A DNA stretch of 64,000 bases from VRUE01 sp963837695 (GTDB lineage: Bacteria > Actinomycetota > Thermoleophilia > Solirubrobacterales > 70-9): positions 1 to 64,000 of the forward strand of contig CAWINZ010000003.1 in the NCBI GenBank assembly GCA_963837695.1, given 5' to 3'. Of this stretch, positions 49,671 through 59,437 are shown piece by piece (position 1 is the stretch's first letter; each line of letters opens with the position of its first letter). The notes under the pieces are model-generated. The model ran no database searches and was not told where the DNA came from. It saw only the letters and a list, made by a program, of their open reading frames with translations. Both the position numbers and the translations under genes were made by a program.

Positions 49671-50645
49671 ATGGCCGACGCCGCCCAGGATCATTCGAAA
49701 TCCGCCTCGCTCGCCGAGCGCCTCGTCGCCGGCGACAAGCGGGCGCTGGCGCGGGCGATAACGCTGATCGAGTCCGACGACCCGGCCGGCTGGGAGCTGG
49801 TCCGCGAGGTCTACCCGCGCACCGGCAGGGCGCGGATCGTCGGCTTCACCGGGCCGCCCGGGGTCGGCAAGAGCACCCTGATCGGGGCGCTGACCGCCGA
49901 GCTGCGCAAGGCCGAGCGCCAGGTCGCGGTGCTCTCGATCGACCCGTCCAGCCCATTTACCCACGGCGCTCTGCTCGGCGATCGCATCCGCCTCTCCGAC
50001 CACTTCCTCGATTCCGGCGTCTTCATCCGCTCGATGGCCTCGCGCGGCGCGCTCGGCGGTCTCTCCGAGGCGGCGCTGCAGGTCGCGCTGGCGATGGACG
50101 CGGCCGGCAAGGACGACGTCTTGATCGAGACCGTCGGCGTCGGCCAGGCCGAGATCGACATCGTCGATCACGCCGACACGATCGTGCTGGCGCTGATGCC
50201 GGGGTCCGGCGACTCGATCCAGGCGCTGAAGGCGGGCGTGATGGAGATCCCCGACGTGATCGTCGTCAACAAGGCCGACCACCCGATGACCGACACGATG
50301 GTGCGCGAGGTCCGCGGCGTGCTCGCCCTCTCCCATCAGCCTGGCGATTGGGAGGTGCCGATCCTGCGCACCGAGGCGGCGCGCGGCGAGGGGGTCGAGG
50401 AGCTGGCGGCGAAGATCGACGAGCACCGCGCGCATATCGAGGCGGAGGGCACGCTGCAGGAACGGCGCGCCCGCAACCTGCGCAACGAGGTGCTGGGGAT
50501 CGCGACCTCGCGCACGCGGCGCCGCATGGAGGCGACGGCCGCGGCCGACCCCGAGACGGCGGCGTTGCTGGAGCGGGTCGTGCGCCGCGAGCTCGACCCG
50601 GCAAGCGCGGCGAGCGAGCTGATGGAGCGGCAGTCCGGTGAGTGA
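49671..50645 (+). CDS. meaB: Methylmalonyl-CoA mutase-associated GTPase MeaB
   Basis: A 324-residue G3E GTPase that guards and reloads cobalamin on methylmalonyl-CoA mutase. Walker A GFTGPPGVGKSTLIGAL (about 58-74), switch region SIDPSSPFTHGALLGDRIRL, ETVGVGQAEIDI, and the base-recognition NKAD are all intact. The mutase genes are not in the window. It overlaps the PRC-barrel gene by eight bases. Confidence 0.93.
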   Translation: MADAAQDHSKSASLAERLVAGDKRALARAITLIESDDPAGWELVREVYPRTGRARIVGFTGPPGVGKSTLIGALTAELRKAERQVAVLSIDPSSPFTHGALLGDRIRLSDHFLDSGVFIRSMASRGALGGLSEAALQVALAMDAAGKDDVLIETVGVGQAEIDIVDHADTIVLALMPGSGDSIQALKAGVMEIPDVIVVNKADHPMTDTMVREVRGVLALSHQPGDWEVPILRTEAARGEGVEELAAKIDEHRAHIEAEGTLQERRARNLRNEVLGIATSRTRRRMEATAAADPETAALLERVVRRELDPASAASELMERQSGE

Positions 50646-51036
50646 GGCGGGAGCGCTGCCGAGCCTCGCCGAGGCGCTCGGCTGGCGCGGGTTCGAGCTC
50701 GACGACAGCGATGGCAGGGGCGTCGGCCGGGTCGAGGGGGCATATGCCGACGCGGAGACGGGCAACCCGGTCTGGCTGGTGGTCGCCACCGGTCGCCGCA
50801 GGCGCGCCAAGACGATCGTCGTGCCGCTGCGCGAGTGCGCCGCGATGCCGGGCCGCGTCTGGACCGCCCAGGGGCGCGACGCGATGCTCGCGGCGCCCAC
50901 GGTGGACCCGGGCCGGCCGCTGCTGCGCGAGCACGAGGTGGCGATCTGCACCCACTACGGCGTCGGCGAGCAGCTCGGTCGCCACGCCGAGGTCATCGCC
51001 CGGCCGGCAGGCGCCGTGACCGCGCAGCCGGCGTAA
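50638..51036 (+). CDS. PRC-barrel-like protein
   Basis: A 132-residue small soluble protein. RGFELDDSDGRGVGRVEGAY followed by PVWLVVATGRRRRAKTIVVP has the beta-strand pattern of PRC-barrel domains (RimM/photosynthetic reaction-centre type). GTG start overlapping meaB by eight bases, so co-translated with it. Function unknown. Confidence 0.65.
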   Translation: MSEAGALPSLAEALGWRGFELDDSDGRGVGRVEGAYADAETGNPVWLVVATGRRRRAKTIVVPLRECAAMPGRVWTAQGRDAMLAAPTVDPGRPLLREHEVAICTHYGVGEQLGRHAEVIARPAGAVTAQPA

Positions 51037-51097
51037 TTCCCCTGTCACATTTGCTCCCTAGCGTGCGCCCAAAGTCCTCTACCAAAGGGAGAATCAG

Positions 51098-51445
51098 ATG
51101 CGCGCACGTAACTCGCTTGCCCTACCGCTGATCGCGGTCCTCGCCGTCGCCGGCGGCCTGCTCGTCGCCGGTTGCGGCAGCAGCGGCAGCTCATCCAGCA
51201 GCGACACCACCCTGCAGTCGCAGAACGCCGCCGATACCAGCAAGAGCGACGAAGCGATGAAGCACGACGAAGCGATGAAGGACGATTCCGGCGACGCGAT
51301 GAAGCACGACGGCGACGCGATGAAGCACGACGGCGACGCGATGAAGAAGGAAGACGAAGCGATGAAGCACGACTCGAGCGGCGACGCGATGAAGCACGAA
51401 GACGACGCGATGAAGCACGAAGACGCGATGAAGGGCGAAGGCTGA
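51098..51445 (+). CDS. Small lipoprotein with AMKHD repeats (MXKDX-like)
   Basis: A 115-residue protein. A signal peptide ends in the lipobox LVAGC (Cys about 26), then a Ser/Gly linker, then nine AMK units (mostly DAMKHD or EAMKHE) filling the last 65 residues. The Met/Lys/His/Asp pattern resembles the pentapeptide MXKDX-repeat proteins and could bind metal (Cu or Zn) through Met and His. It precedes dipZ by 42 bases. GGGAGA is the ribosome-binding site. Confidence 0.7.
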   Translation: MRARNSLALPLIAVLAVAGGLLVAGCGSSGSSSSSDTTLQSQNAADTSKSDEAMKHDEAMKDDSGDAMKHDGDAMKHDGDAMKKEDEAMKHDSSGDAMKHEDDAMKHEDAMKGEG

Positions 51446-51486
51446 GCGTTATCTCCACGTAATCCGGAGCTGACAAGCTCACCCAG

Positions 51487-53259
51487 ATGGCACTGCTGAT
51501 CCTCTTCGGGTTCGTGGCGGGCGCGGCCACCGCGCTGTCTCCCTGTGTGCTGCCGGTGCTGCCGATCGCGCTCTCAGCGGGCGCGACCGGCGGCCGGCGG
51601 CGGCCGCTCGGCATCGTCGCCGGCCTCGCCGTCTCCTTCACCTTCGCGACGGTCGCCCTGGTCTATGTGATCTCGGCGCTCGGCCTGCCCGACGACCTGC
51701 TGCGCAAGCTGGCGATCTTCGTCCTGCTCGGCTTCGGCGTCTCGTTGATGATCCCGCCGGTGGCGGCCAGGCTGGAGGCCTACATGAGCCGCTTCGCCGG
51801 CATCGCCGGCGGCCCGCGCAGCAGCAGCGGCGAGGGCTTCTGGTCGGGCGTCGCCGTCGGCGGCAGCCTCGGCTTCGTCTACGCCCCCTGCGCCGGCCCG
51901 ATCCTCGCCGGCGTGATCACCGTCTCGGCCTCGCAGTCGTTCAGCACCGGCCGCCTTGCCGTCGCGCTCAGCTATGGGATCGGCTCGGCCGTCGTCCTCT
52001 ACTTCCTGATGCTCGGCGGGCGCCGCGTGATCGCGCCGCTCGCCCGCCGCGGGACCGGCTTCCAGGTCGCGATGGGCGCGGTGATGGTCTTCATCGCCCT
52101 GGCGATGCTCGGCAACTACGACATCAAGTTCCAGAACCAGATCGCCGGCAGCCTGCCCAGCTTCCTGGTCAACCCCTCGAAGTCGCTGGAGGACACCGCT
52201 TCGGCGCGCGACGCCCTGGCGGAAGTGCGCGGCTCGAGTGGCGGGCTGGGCGAAGCGGTTGCCAAGGCGGCCCCGCCCCCGCCGCGGGCCGGTTCGAACG
52301 CCGCCGGCCCGGCCTCGGGCCTGCCGGTATACGGCAAGGCGCCGGAATTCGTCGGCAACCAACGCTGGTTCAACACGCCCGGCGACCGGCCGCTGACGCT
52401 GCGCTCGCTGCGCGGGCGCGTGGTCCTGGTCGACTTCTGGACCTACAGCTGCATCAACTGCCTGCGCACGCTGCCCTACCTGACCGCCTGGGACAAGCGC
52501 TACCGCAAGGACGGCCTGACGATCGTCGGCGTCCACTCGCCCGAGTTTCCCTTCGAGAAAGACGCCGGCAATGTCGAAGAAGCGATCGAACGCAACGGGA
52601 TCGAGTATCCGGTGGCGCAGGACAACGAGCTGGCGACCTGGAACGCCTACGGCAACCAGTACTGGCCCGCCGAGTACTTCATCGACGCCCAGGGTCGGGT
52701 CCGCTTCGCCCATTTCGGCGAGGGCGAATACGGCGAGAAAGAAATGGTGATCCGCGAGCTGCTTGCCGAAGCGGGGAAGGCCCCGGAGAACGCCCCGGCG
52801 CGGATCAGCGCGGTGGCGCCCTCGCCGACGGTGACCACGCCCGAGACCTACCTCGGGGCGGCCCGCGCCGAACGCTTCATCAACCCGATGCTCTCGCCGG
52901 GCAGCCATGATTTCGGCAGCCCGGGATCGCCGCCGACCAATGAATTCGCCTACCGCGGCAGGTGGAAGATCGCGCTCGATTCGGCGACGGCGCAGCGCGA
53001 TGCGGCGCTCGATCTCTCCTTCGGCGCGCGCCGCGTCTACCTGGTCCTGGGCTCGCCCGGGCACAGCCGTCGGGTGCGGGTGCTGCTCGACGGCCAGCCG
53101 ATCCCGGACAGCCTCGCCGGGTCCGACGTCAAGAACGGCGTGGTCGAGGTGACCGCACAGCGCCTCTACAACCTCGTCAACCTGTCCAAGGTCGAGAACC
53201 ACACGCTGCGCCTGATTCCCGAAGCGGGGGTGATGGGCTATGCCTTCACCTTCGGCTAG
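51487..53259 (+). CDS. dipZ: DipZ: CcdA-thioredoxin fusion
   Basis: A 590-residue membrane thiol transporter. The N-terminal CcdA part (about 1-235) has six membrane segments and the conserved LSPCVLPVLP and APCAGPIL cysteines. A TlpA-like thioredoxin domain (about 285-430) has WTYSCINCLRTLP, and the C-terminus (about 470-590) is the beta-sandwich seen in mycobacterial DipZ. It passes reducing power from the cytoplasm to extracytoplasmic proteins. The two-component genes follow with a 20-base overlap. Confidence 0.92.
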   Translation: MALLILFGFVAGAATALSPCVLPVLPIALSAGATGGRRRPLGIVAGLAVSFTFATVALVYVISALGLPDDLLRKLAIFVLLGFGVSLMIPPVAARLEAYMSRFAGIAGGPRSSSGEGFWSGVAVGGSLGFVYAPCAGPILAGVITVSASQSFSTGRLAVALSYGIGSAVVLYFLMLGGRRVIAPLARRGTGFQVAMGAVMVFIALAMLGNYDIKFQNQIAGSLPSFLVNPSKSLEDTASARDALAEVRGSSGGLGEAVAKAAPPPPRAGSNAAGPASGLPVYGKAPEFVGNQRWFNTPGDRPLTLRSLRGRVVLVDFWTYSCINCLRTLPYLTAWDKRYRKDGLTIVGVHSPEFPFEKDAGNVEEAIERNGIEYPVAQDNELATWNAYGNQYWPAEYFIDAQGRVRFAHFGEGEYGEKEMVIRELLAEAGKAPENAPARISAVAPSPTVTTPETYLGAARAERFINPMLSPGSHDFGSPGSPPTNEFAYRGRWKIALDSATAQRDAALDLSFGARRVYLVLGSPGHSRRVRVLLDGQPIPDSLAGSDVKNGVVEVTAQRLYNLVNLSKVENHTLRLIPEAGVMGYAFTFG

Positions 53260-53983
53260 CCCGACCGTCAAGATTGCCGCTGTGAGCGATTCATCGCGCG
53301 GCACCGTGCTGGTCGTCGACGACGAGCCGACCATCGTCGAGGTGGTCGCCCGCTACATGGAGCGGGCCGGCTATGAGACCCGCAGCGCCCAGGACGGACC
53401 GGAGGCGCTGCGCCTGGCGAGGCTCTACCGACCGGACCTCGTCGTCCTCGACGTGATGCTGCCCGGTATCGACGGGATCGAGGTGATGAAGCGATTGCGC
53501 GAGGGCGATGGCAGGCCGACGGCGGTGATCCTGCTCACCGCCCGCGGCGAGGAGTCCGACCGTCTGGTCGGGCTGCGCGACGGCGCCGACGACTACGTGG
53601 TCAAGCCGTTCTCGCCGGCCGAGCTGGTCGCGCGCGTCGACGCGGTGCTGCGTCGGGTCTCGCCGCCCGTCGATGCCGACCCTGAGCCGATCGAACACGG
53701 TCCGCTGCGGATCGACCCCGCGACCCGCAGCGTTGCCCTGGCCGGCGAGGAGATCTCGCTGACCCAGCGCGAGTTCGATCTGCTCGCCTATCTCGCCGCC
53801 CATCCGGGGCGCGTCTTCTCACGCGACCAGCTGATGGAGGCCGTCTGGGAATACCCCTTCTTCACGGACACGAGCACCGTCACCGTCCACGTCCGCCGCC
53901 TGCGTGCCAAGCTCGGCGACGATCCCTCCGAGCCGCGCTTCATCGAGACGGTCTGGGGCGTCGGCTACAGGTTGCGGCCGTGA
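53240..53983 (+). CDS. OmpR/PhoB-family response regulator
   Basis: A 247-residue regulator. The receiver domain has VVDDEP, the phospho-acceptor in LVVLDVMLPG (Asp about 71), LLTAR and the YVVKPFSP lysine; the C-terminal winged helix has LTQREFDLLAYLA and VTVHVRRLRAKLGDDP ... VWGVGYRL. GTG at 53282 (VSDSSRGTVLVVDDE) is an equally likely start and would remove the overlap with dipZ. Partner kinase follows 4 bases later. Confidence 0.93.
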   Translation: MPSPSASPTVKIAAVSDSSRGTVLVVDDEPTIVEVVARYMERAGYETRSAQDGPEALRLARLYRPDLVVLDVMLPGIDGIEVMKRLREGDGRPTAVILLTARGEESDRLVGLRDGADDYVVKPFSPAELVARVDAVLRRVSPPVDADPEPIEHGPLRIDPATRSVALAGEEISLTQREFDLLAYLAAHPGRVFSRDQLMEAVWEYPFFTDTSTVTVHVRRLRAKLGDDPSEPRFIETVWGVGYRLRP

Positions 53984-53987
53984 TCCC

Positions 53988-54842
<855 letters not shown>

Positions 54843-54895
54843 CCGCCGACGGGCCGATTTCCGGCCTATACGGCCGGAAATCGGCCCGTCGGCGG
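54843..54895. terminator. 24-bp bidirectional terminator hairpin
   Basis: A perfect 24-bp stem (left 54843-54866, right 54872-54895) with a TATAC loop, placed between the kinase stop and the convergent acyl-CoA dehydrogenase stop. There are no T runs; it works, if at all, through stem stability from both sides. Confidence 0.75.
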
Positions 54896-54899
54896 CGGT

Positions 54900-56045
54900 T
54901 CAGCAGCCGAGTTGGCGGGCGATGACCATCTGCTGGACCTCGTCGGTGCCCTCGCCGATGGTGAGGATCTTGGCGTCGCGGTAGAAGCGGCAGACCGGGT
55001 ACTCCTCGATGTAGCCGTAGCCGCCGTGGATCTGCACCGCCTCCTCGGTCGCGCGGACGGCGAGGCGGCCGGTGATCAGCTTCGCCTGCGCGGCGGTGAG
55101 GGTGAACGACTGGCCGGCGTCCTTCTCCAGCGCAGCACGCCAGGTGAGCAGGCGGGCGGCCTCGATCTGGGCCGAGAGGTCGGCGATCTTCGCCTGGATC
55201 GACTGGAATTTGGCGATCGCCTGGCCGAAGGCCTGGCGCTCCTTGGCGTAGGAGATCGCCTCGTCGAGGGCGCCCTGGGCGAGGCCGACGCCCATCGCGG
55301 CGACGCCGATCCGACCGCCGTCGAGGATGTGGAGGAAGTTCTTGAAGCCGTCGCCGCGGCGGCCGAGCAGGTTGGCCTCGGGGACGCGGCAATCCTCGAA
55401 GGAGAGCGGCCGGGTGTCGGAGGCGTTCCAGCCCATCTTGCGGTAAGGCTCGCCGGCCTCGTAGCCGGGCGTCCCGGTCGGGACGACCAGGTTGGAGATC
55501 TCCTTGCGCCCATCGGCCTCGCCGGTCACGGCGGTAATAGAGACGCAGCCGGAGATGTCGGTGCCGGAGTTGGTGATGAACTGCTTGGCCCCGTCGATGA
55601 CCCACTCGCCGTCGGCAAGCTTTGCCTGAGTGCGGACGTTGCCCGCATCGGACCCAGCCTCGGGCTCGGTCAGCCCAAACGCGGCGAGCTTCTTGCCGCT
55701 GCAGAGCACAGGCAGCCACTCGTCCTTCTGCTCGTCGGACCCCCAGAGATAGATCGGCATCGTCCCCAGCGACGTGTGCGCCGCCATCGTGATGCAGACC
55801 GAGGAGTCGATCCGAGCCAGCTCTTCCACCGCCAGCACATAGGACAACGTGTCCGCGCCCCCGCCCCCGAACTCCTGCGGGAATGGGATCCCCATCAACC
55901 CCAGTTCCCCCAACTTGCCGACGATCTCATAGGGAAACCGCTTCTCCCGATCCAGCTCCTCGGCAACGGGAGCAACCTCAGCTCGGGCGAAATCGCGCAC
56001 CGTGCTCTGGATCAGCTTCTGCTCGTCACTCAGCTCAAAGTTCAT
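54900..56045 (-). CDS. Acyl-CoA dehydrogenase
   Basis: A 381-residue FAD enzyme of beta-oxidation or branched-chain acyl-CoA breakdown. FGLTEPEAGSDAGN and ITNSGTDISG line the FAD site; RQAFGQAIAKFQ and IHGGYGYIEEYPV (catalytic Glu) and GEGTDEVQQMVIAR complete the family pattern. The start is ATG 56045 (MNFELSDEQKLIQ), as in relatives. Between it and the upstream aldehyde dehydrogenase lies inverted-repeat element copy B, so both may share a transcript. Confidence 0.93.
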   Translation of the reverse strand: MNFELSDEQKLIQSTVRDFARAEVAPVAEELDREKRFPYEIVGKLGELGLMGIPFPQEFGGGGADTLSYVLAVEELARIDSSVCITMAAHTSLGTMPIYLWGSDEQKDEWLPVLCSGKKLAAFGLTEPEAGSDAGNVRTQAKLADGEWVIDGAKQFITNSGTDISGCVSITAVTGEADGRKEISNLVVPTGTPGYEAGEPYRKMGWNASDTRPLSFEDCRVPEANLLGRRGDGFKNFLHILDGGRIGVAAMGVGLAQGALDEAISYAKERQAFGQAIAKFQSIQAKIADLSAQIEAARLLTWRAALEKDAGQSFTLTAAQAKLITGRLAVRATEEAVQIHGGYGYIEEYPVCRFYRDAKILTIGEGTDEVQQMVIARQLGC

Positions 56046-56068
56046 GGGCGAGAGCCTATTGCGACCGA

Positions 56069-56196
56069 GGGGACGGGCGAGGGGTGCCCGGTGGCGCAGC
56101 GGCGTCCTGTTTTTCGCCCCACTGACGATCTCGGACGGCCGCTTCCGCAACAGGCGAAAAACCCAGCAAGCAGCCGGGCACCCCTCGCCCGTCCCA
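56069..56196. repeat. Two-armed inverted-repeat element, copy B
   Basis: Beta arm on the left (56069-56118, ending GCAGCGGCGTCCTGTTTTTCGCC within it), alpha arm on the right in inverted orientation (56153-56196, starting GGCGAAAAACCCAGC). The outer GGGACGGGCGAGGGGTGCCC plus GG is exactly complementary between arms. Relative to copy A the element is flipped, and its outer stem has a different sequence but is again self-complementary. Confidence 0.85.
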
Positions 56197-56199
56197 CCC

Positions 56200-57636
<1,437 letters not shown>

Positions 57637-57664
57637 CTCGCTCCTCCTGGTCCCTCAATCGATG

Positions 57665-57704
57665 TTGCAGCATTTTCCCCACGATAGTGGGGACAAGCCT
57701 GCAA
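57665..57704. repeat. 40-nt palindrome, copy 4 (ALDH-HxlR gap)
   Basis: Arms TTGCAGCATTTTCCCCAC and GTGGGGACAAGCCTGCAA with a GATA loop; 14 or more of 18 positions pair. The left side is extended by CGATG as in copy 3. It ends exactly one base before the stop codon of the minus-strand HxlR gene (57705-57707). Confidence 0.9.
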
Positions 57705-58175
57705 TCAAGCCGCGGCGGGCTCGGCTTTGACCCCTGGGCCGGGCAGGGCGCGGGCGTCGCGGGCGTGCAGGACCTCGCCACAGCGCTCGCAGGTGCCGCG
57801 GTCGTTGACCTCGCCACCGCACTCCTTGTGGACGATCAGCATCGGCGGGCCGCCCGGCGCGGGGGAGTGGCGGTCGCCCCAGGCGAGCAGAGCGACGAGG
57901 GCGGGCCAGAGGTCGAGCCCCTTCTCGGTGAGGAAGTACTCGTAGCGCTCGGGGCTCGACTGGTAGGGGCGGCGCTCGAGGATGTCCTCCTCGACCAACC
58001 GCTGCAGCCGCGCCGAGAGCACGTTGCGGGCGATCCCGAGGCCGCCCTGCAGCTCGCCGAAGCGGCGGTTGCCGTTCATCACGTCGCGCACGATCAAGAG
58101 GCTCCAGCGCTCGCCGACCACCTCGAGCGCCTTGGCAATCGAGCAGACCTGTCCCGGGTACTCGTGACCAAGCAC
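57705..58175 (-). CDS. HxlR-family regulator with C-terminal zinc ribbon
   Basis: About 156 residues from GTG 58175. CSIAKALEVVGERWSLLIVR and RFGELQGGLGIARNVLSARL form the HxlR winged helix; the C-terminus has CGGEVNDRGTCERCGEVL, a four-cysteine zinc-ribbon-like tail. A longer TTG start at 58211 would sit inside an operator palindrome and is unlikely. Two identical-pattern palindromes lie upstream and suggest autoregulation and control of the divergent small genes. Confidence 0.85.
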   Translation of the reverse strand: MLGHEYPGQVCSIAKALEVVGERWSLLIVRDVMNGNRRFGELQGGLGIARNVLSARLQRLVEEDILERRPYQSSPERYEYFLTEKGLDLWPALVALLAWGDRHSPAPGGPPMLIVHKECGGEVNDRGTCERCGEVLHARDARALPGPGVKAEPAAA

Positions 58176-58196
58176 GAGAGTGATCTTGGCACACAA

Positions 58197-58213
58197 GGTT
58201 GCGTGAAGCAACC
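58197..58213. promoter_or_regulatory. HxlR operator-like palindrome 1
   Basis: GGTTGCGTGAAGCAACC, a 17-base palindrome (GGTTGC/GCAACC arms, 5-base centre). A second copy lies 44 bases away, about four helical turns, on the same face of the DNA. Confidence 0.7.
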
Positions 58214-58240
58214 GAGTCGGCTAGGGTGGTCGCAATCGAT

Positions 58241-58257
58241 GGTTGCTTGAAGCAACC
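58241..58257. promoter_or_regulatory. HxlR operator-like palindrome 2
   Basis: GGTTGCTTGAAGCAACC, differing from palindrome 1 by one central base. It lies 21 bases upstream of the small divergent gene at 58279. Confidence 0.7.
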
Positions 58258-58278
58258 TTGGCCGACTGGAGGCACAGG

Positions 58279-58434
58279 ATGAGGCTGATTTCACGACACA
58301 GGCATCAGCGACGGGCGAAGGCTCCGCGGATCTCGATCAGCCAGGCGGAGATCGCCGCCGACCTGCACTATCCGGCGGATCGCCGCCCCGAAAGCGGCGG
58401 CGCGGCGGCCGGCGGCAGGCGCGGGGCGCGATGA
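58279..58434 (+). CDS. Small basic protein of unknown function
   Basis: A 51-residue very basic, Arg/His-rich protein (RLISRHRHQRRAKAPRIS) with a predicted short helix (SQAEIAADLHY). GGAGG lies at good distance from the ATG. It is divergent from the HxlR gene, shares its twin operators, and overlaps the next small frame by ATGA. It may be a real microprotein or a remnant; no family recognised. Confidence 0.35.
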   Translation: MRLISRHRHQRRAKAPRISISQAEIAADLHYPADRRPESGGAAAGGRRGAR

Positions 58435-58538
58435 GCGGCGATTCCAACGGCGCCACCGCGGTTGACGCCGCGCTGGCGTTTGCCGAGTCCAGCCCGGAGA
58501 CGAGCCGCAGCCGCACCCTCGTTTGTATGGACCAGTAG
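58431..58538 (+). CDS. Very small open reading frame, 35 residues
   Basis: Starts ATGAGCGGCGATTCC with an ATGA overlap on the preceding small gene and ends at TAG 58536-58538. The product (MSGDSNGATAVDAALAFAES at the start) is short and acidic to neutral. Coupling to the upstream frame is the only support; treat as tentative. Confidence 0.25.
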   Translation: MSGDSNGATAVDAALAFAESSPETSRSRTLVCMDQ

Positions 58539-58574
58539 GACCAGCGAAAAGTACATATCTGCTATCTTTTGGGC

Positions 58575-58907
58575 ATGAAAATGCCTGGAGAACTGTTGAA
58601 AGAAGCACGCATCAGGAATGGGGTAAGTCAGAAAAGGCTGGCGGCTCGGGCGGGCACCACGCAGTCGGCGATTTCGCGGATCGAGCGCGACCGGGTCTCG
58701 CCCTCAGTCGAGACCCTGCGCGAGCTGCTCTTCCTCCTCGGCGAGGATCTGGCGCTGGGTAGTGAGCGACGCGACGCGGGTATCGACCGGACGCTGATCC
58801 GCGAGCGATTTGCGTTGACCCCGTCGGAGCGGCTCGATTACGGCATCGCGTTCGCGAACCAGGTGATCGAGAACAGCCCTAACGTGCGACCGGCTGAAGC
58901 GCGATGA
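58575..58907 (+). CDS. XRE-family regulator paired with a nucleotidyltransferase
   Basis: A 110-residue protein with a Cro/CI helix-turn-helix (LLKEARIRNGVSQKRLAARA, TTQSAISRIERDRVSPSVET) and a helical tail (RFALTPSERLDYGIAFANQV). The promoter upstream is AT-rich. It overlaps the nucleotidyltransferase gene by four bases (ATGA). Such HTH/nucleotidyltransferase pairs behave as antitoxin/toxin in known MNT- or AbiE-like modules; here that role is inferred. Start could be TTG 58569, ATG 58575 or ATG 58581. Confidence 0.8.
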   Translation: MKMPGELLKEARIRNGVSQKRLAARAGTTQSAISRIERDRVSPSVETLRELLFLLGEDLALGSERRDAGIDRTLIRERFALTPSERLDYGIAFANQVIENSPNVRPAEAR

Positions 58908-59425
58908 CCGATCGCTCCCTGCCGCCGAAAGCACCGGACCTTCACGCGCTGCTCGAGCCGCTGGTTCGTCGCGGGGTCGACTTCATCCTGATCGGTGGGA
59001 TGGCCGGGATCTCGCACGGCTCCAACTATCCGAGCTTCGACCTCGACGTGATCTACGCACGCGACAGGGGGAACATCGAGCGACTCGTTGCCGCGCTCGA
59101 GGAGATCGGGGTGCGATTGCGCGGTGCGCCCGCGGATCTCCCCTTCCAACTCGACACGAGGACGATCGAGAACGGCGCCAACTTCACCTTCGTCACGCCA
59201 TACGGCGATCTCAACGTGCTGGGTTTCGCCGATGGCATGCCGTCGTACGAGGATTTGAGCTCAGCCGCCGTGGTGCGGGACGTTTTCGGCCACTCGGTAA
59301 AGGTTGCCTCTCTCGATCACCTGATCGCGATGAAGCGGGCCGCCAACCGGCCCAAGGACCAGCTCATGGTTGAGGAGTACATCGCCATCGCCGACGAGCG
59401 GCGGAAGGCGGGCGGCGGGGAGTAA
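58904..59425 (+). CDS. Nucleotidyltransferase-fold protein (toxin-like partner)
   Basis: A 173-residue protein. FILIGGMAGISHGSNYPSFD followed by LDVIYARD is the nucleotidyltransferase GG...DxD-type motif, and VASLDHLIAMKRAANRPKDQ is the C-terminal box found in DUF6036/AbiEii-like proteins. It is a different subgroup from the AbiEii-like protein at 5544. Probably the effector of a two-gene toxin-antitoxin module with the XRE gene. Confidence 0.8.
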   Translation: MTDRSLPPKAPDLHALLEPLVRRGVDFILIGGMAGISHGSNYPSFDLDVIYARDRGNIERLVAALEEIGVRLRGAPADLPFQLDTRTIENGANFTFVTPYGDLNVLGFADGMPSYEDLSSAAVVRDVFGHSVKVASLDHLIAMKRAANRPKDQLMVEEYIAIADERRKAGGGE

Positions 59426-59437
59426 TCCAGTGTCGGC

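Noticed and set aside
51238..51440. Regular short direct repeats resembling a CRISPR array
   Set aside because: They are codon-level repeats of AMKHD units within one reading frame, without spacers.
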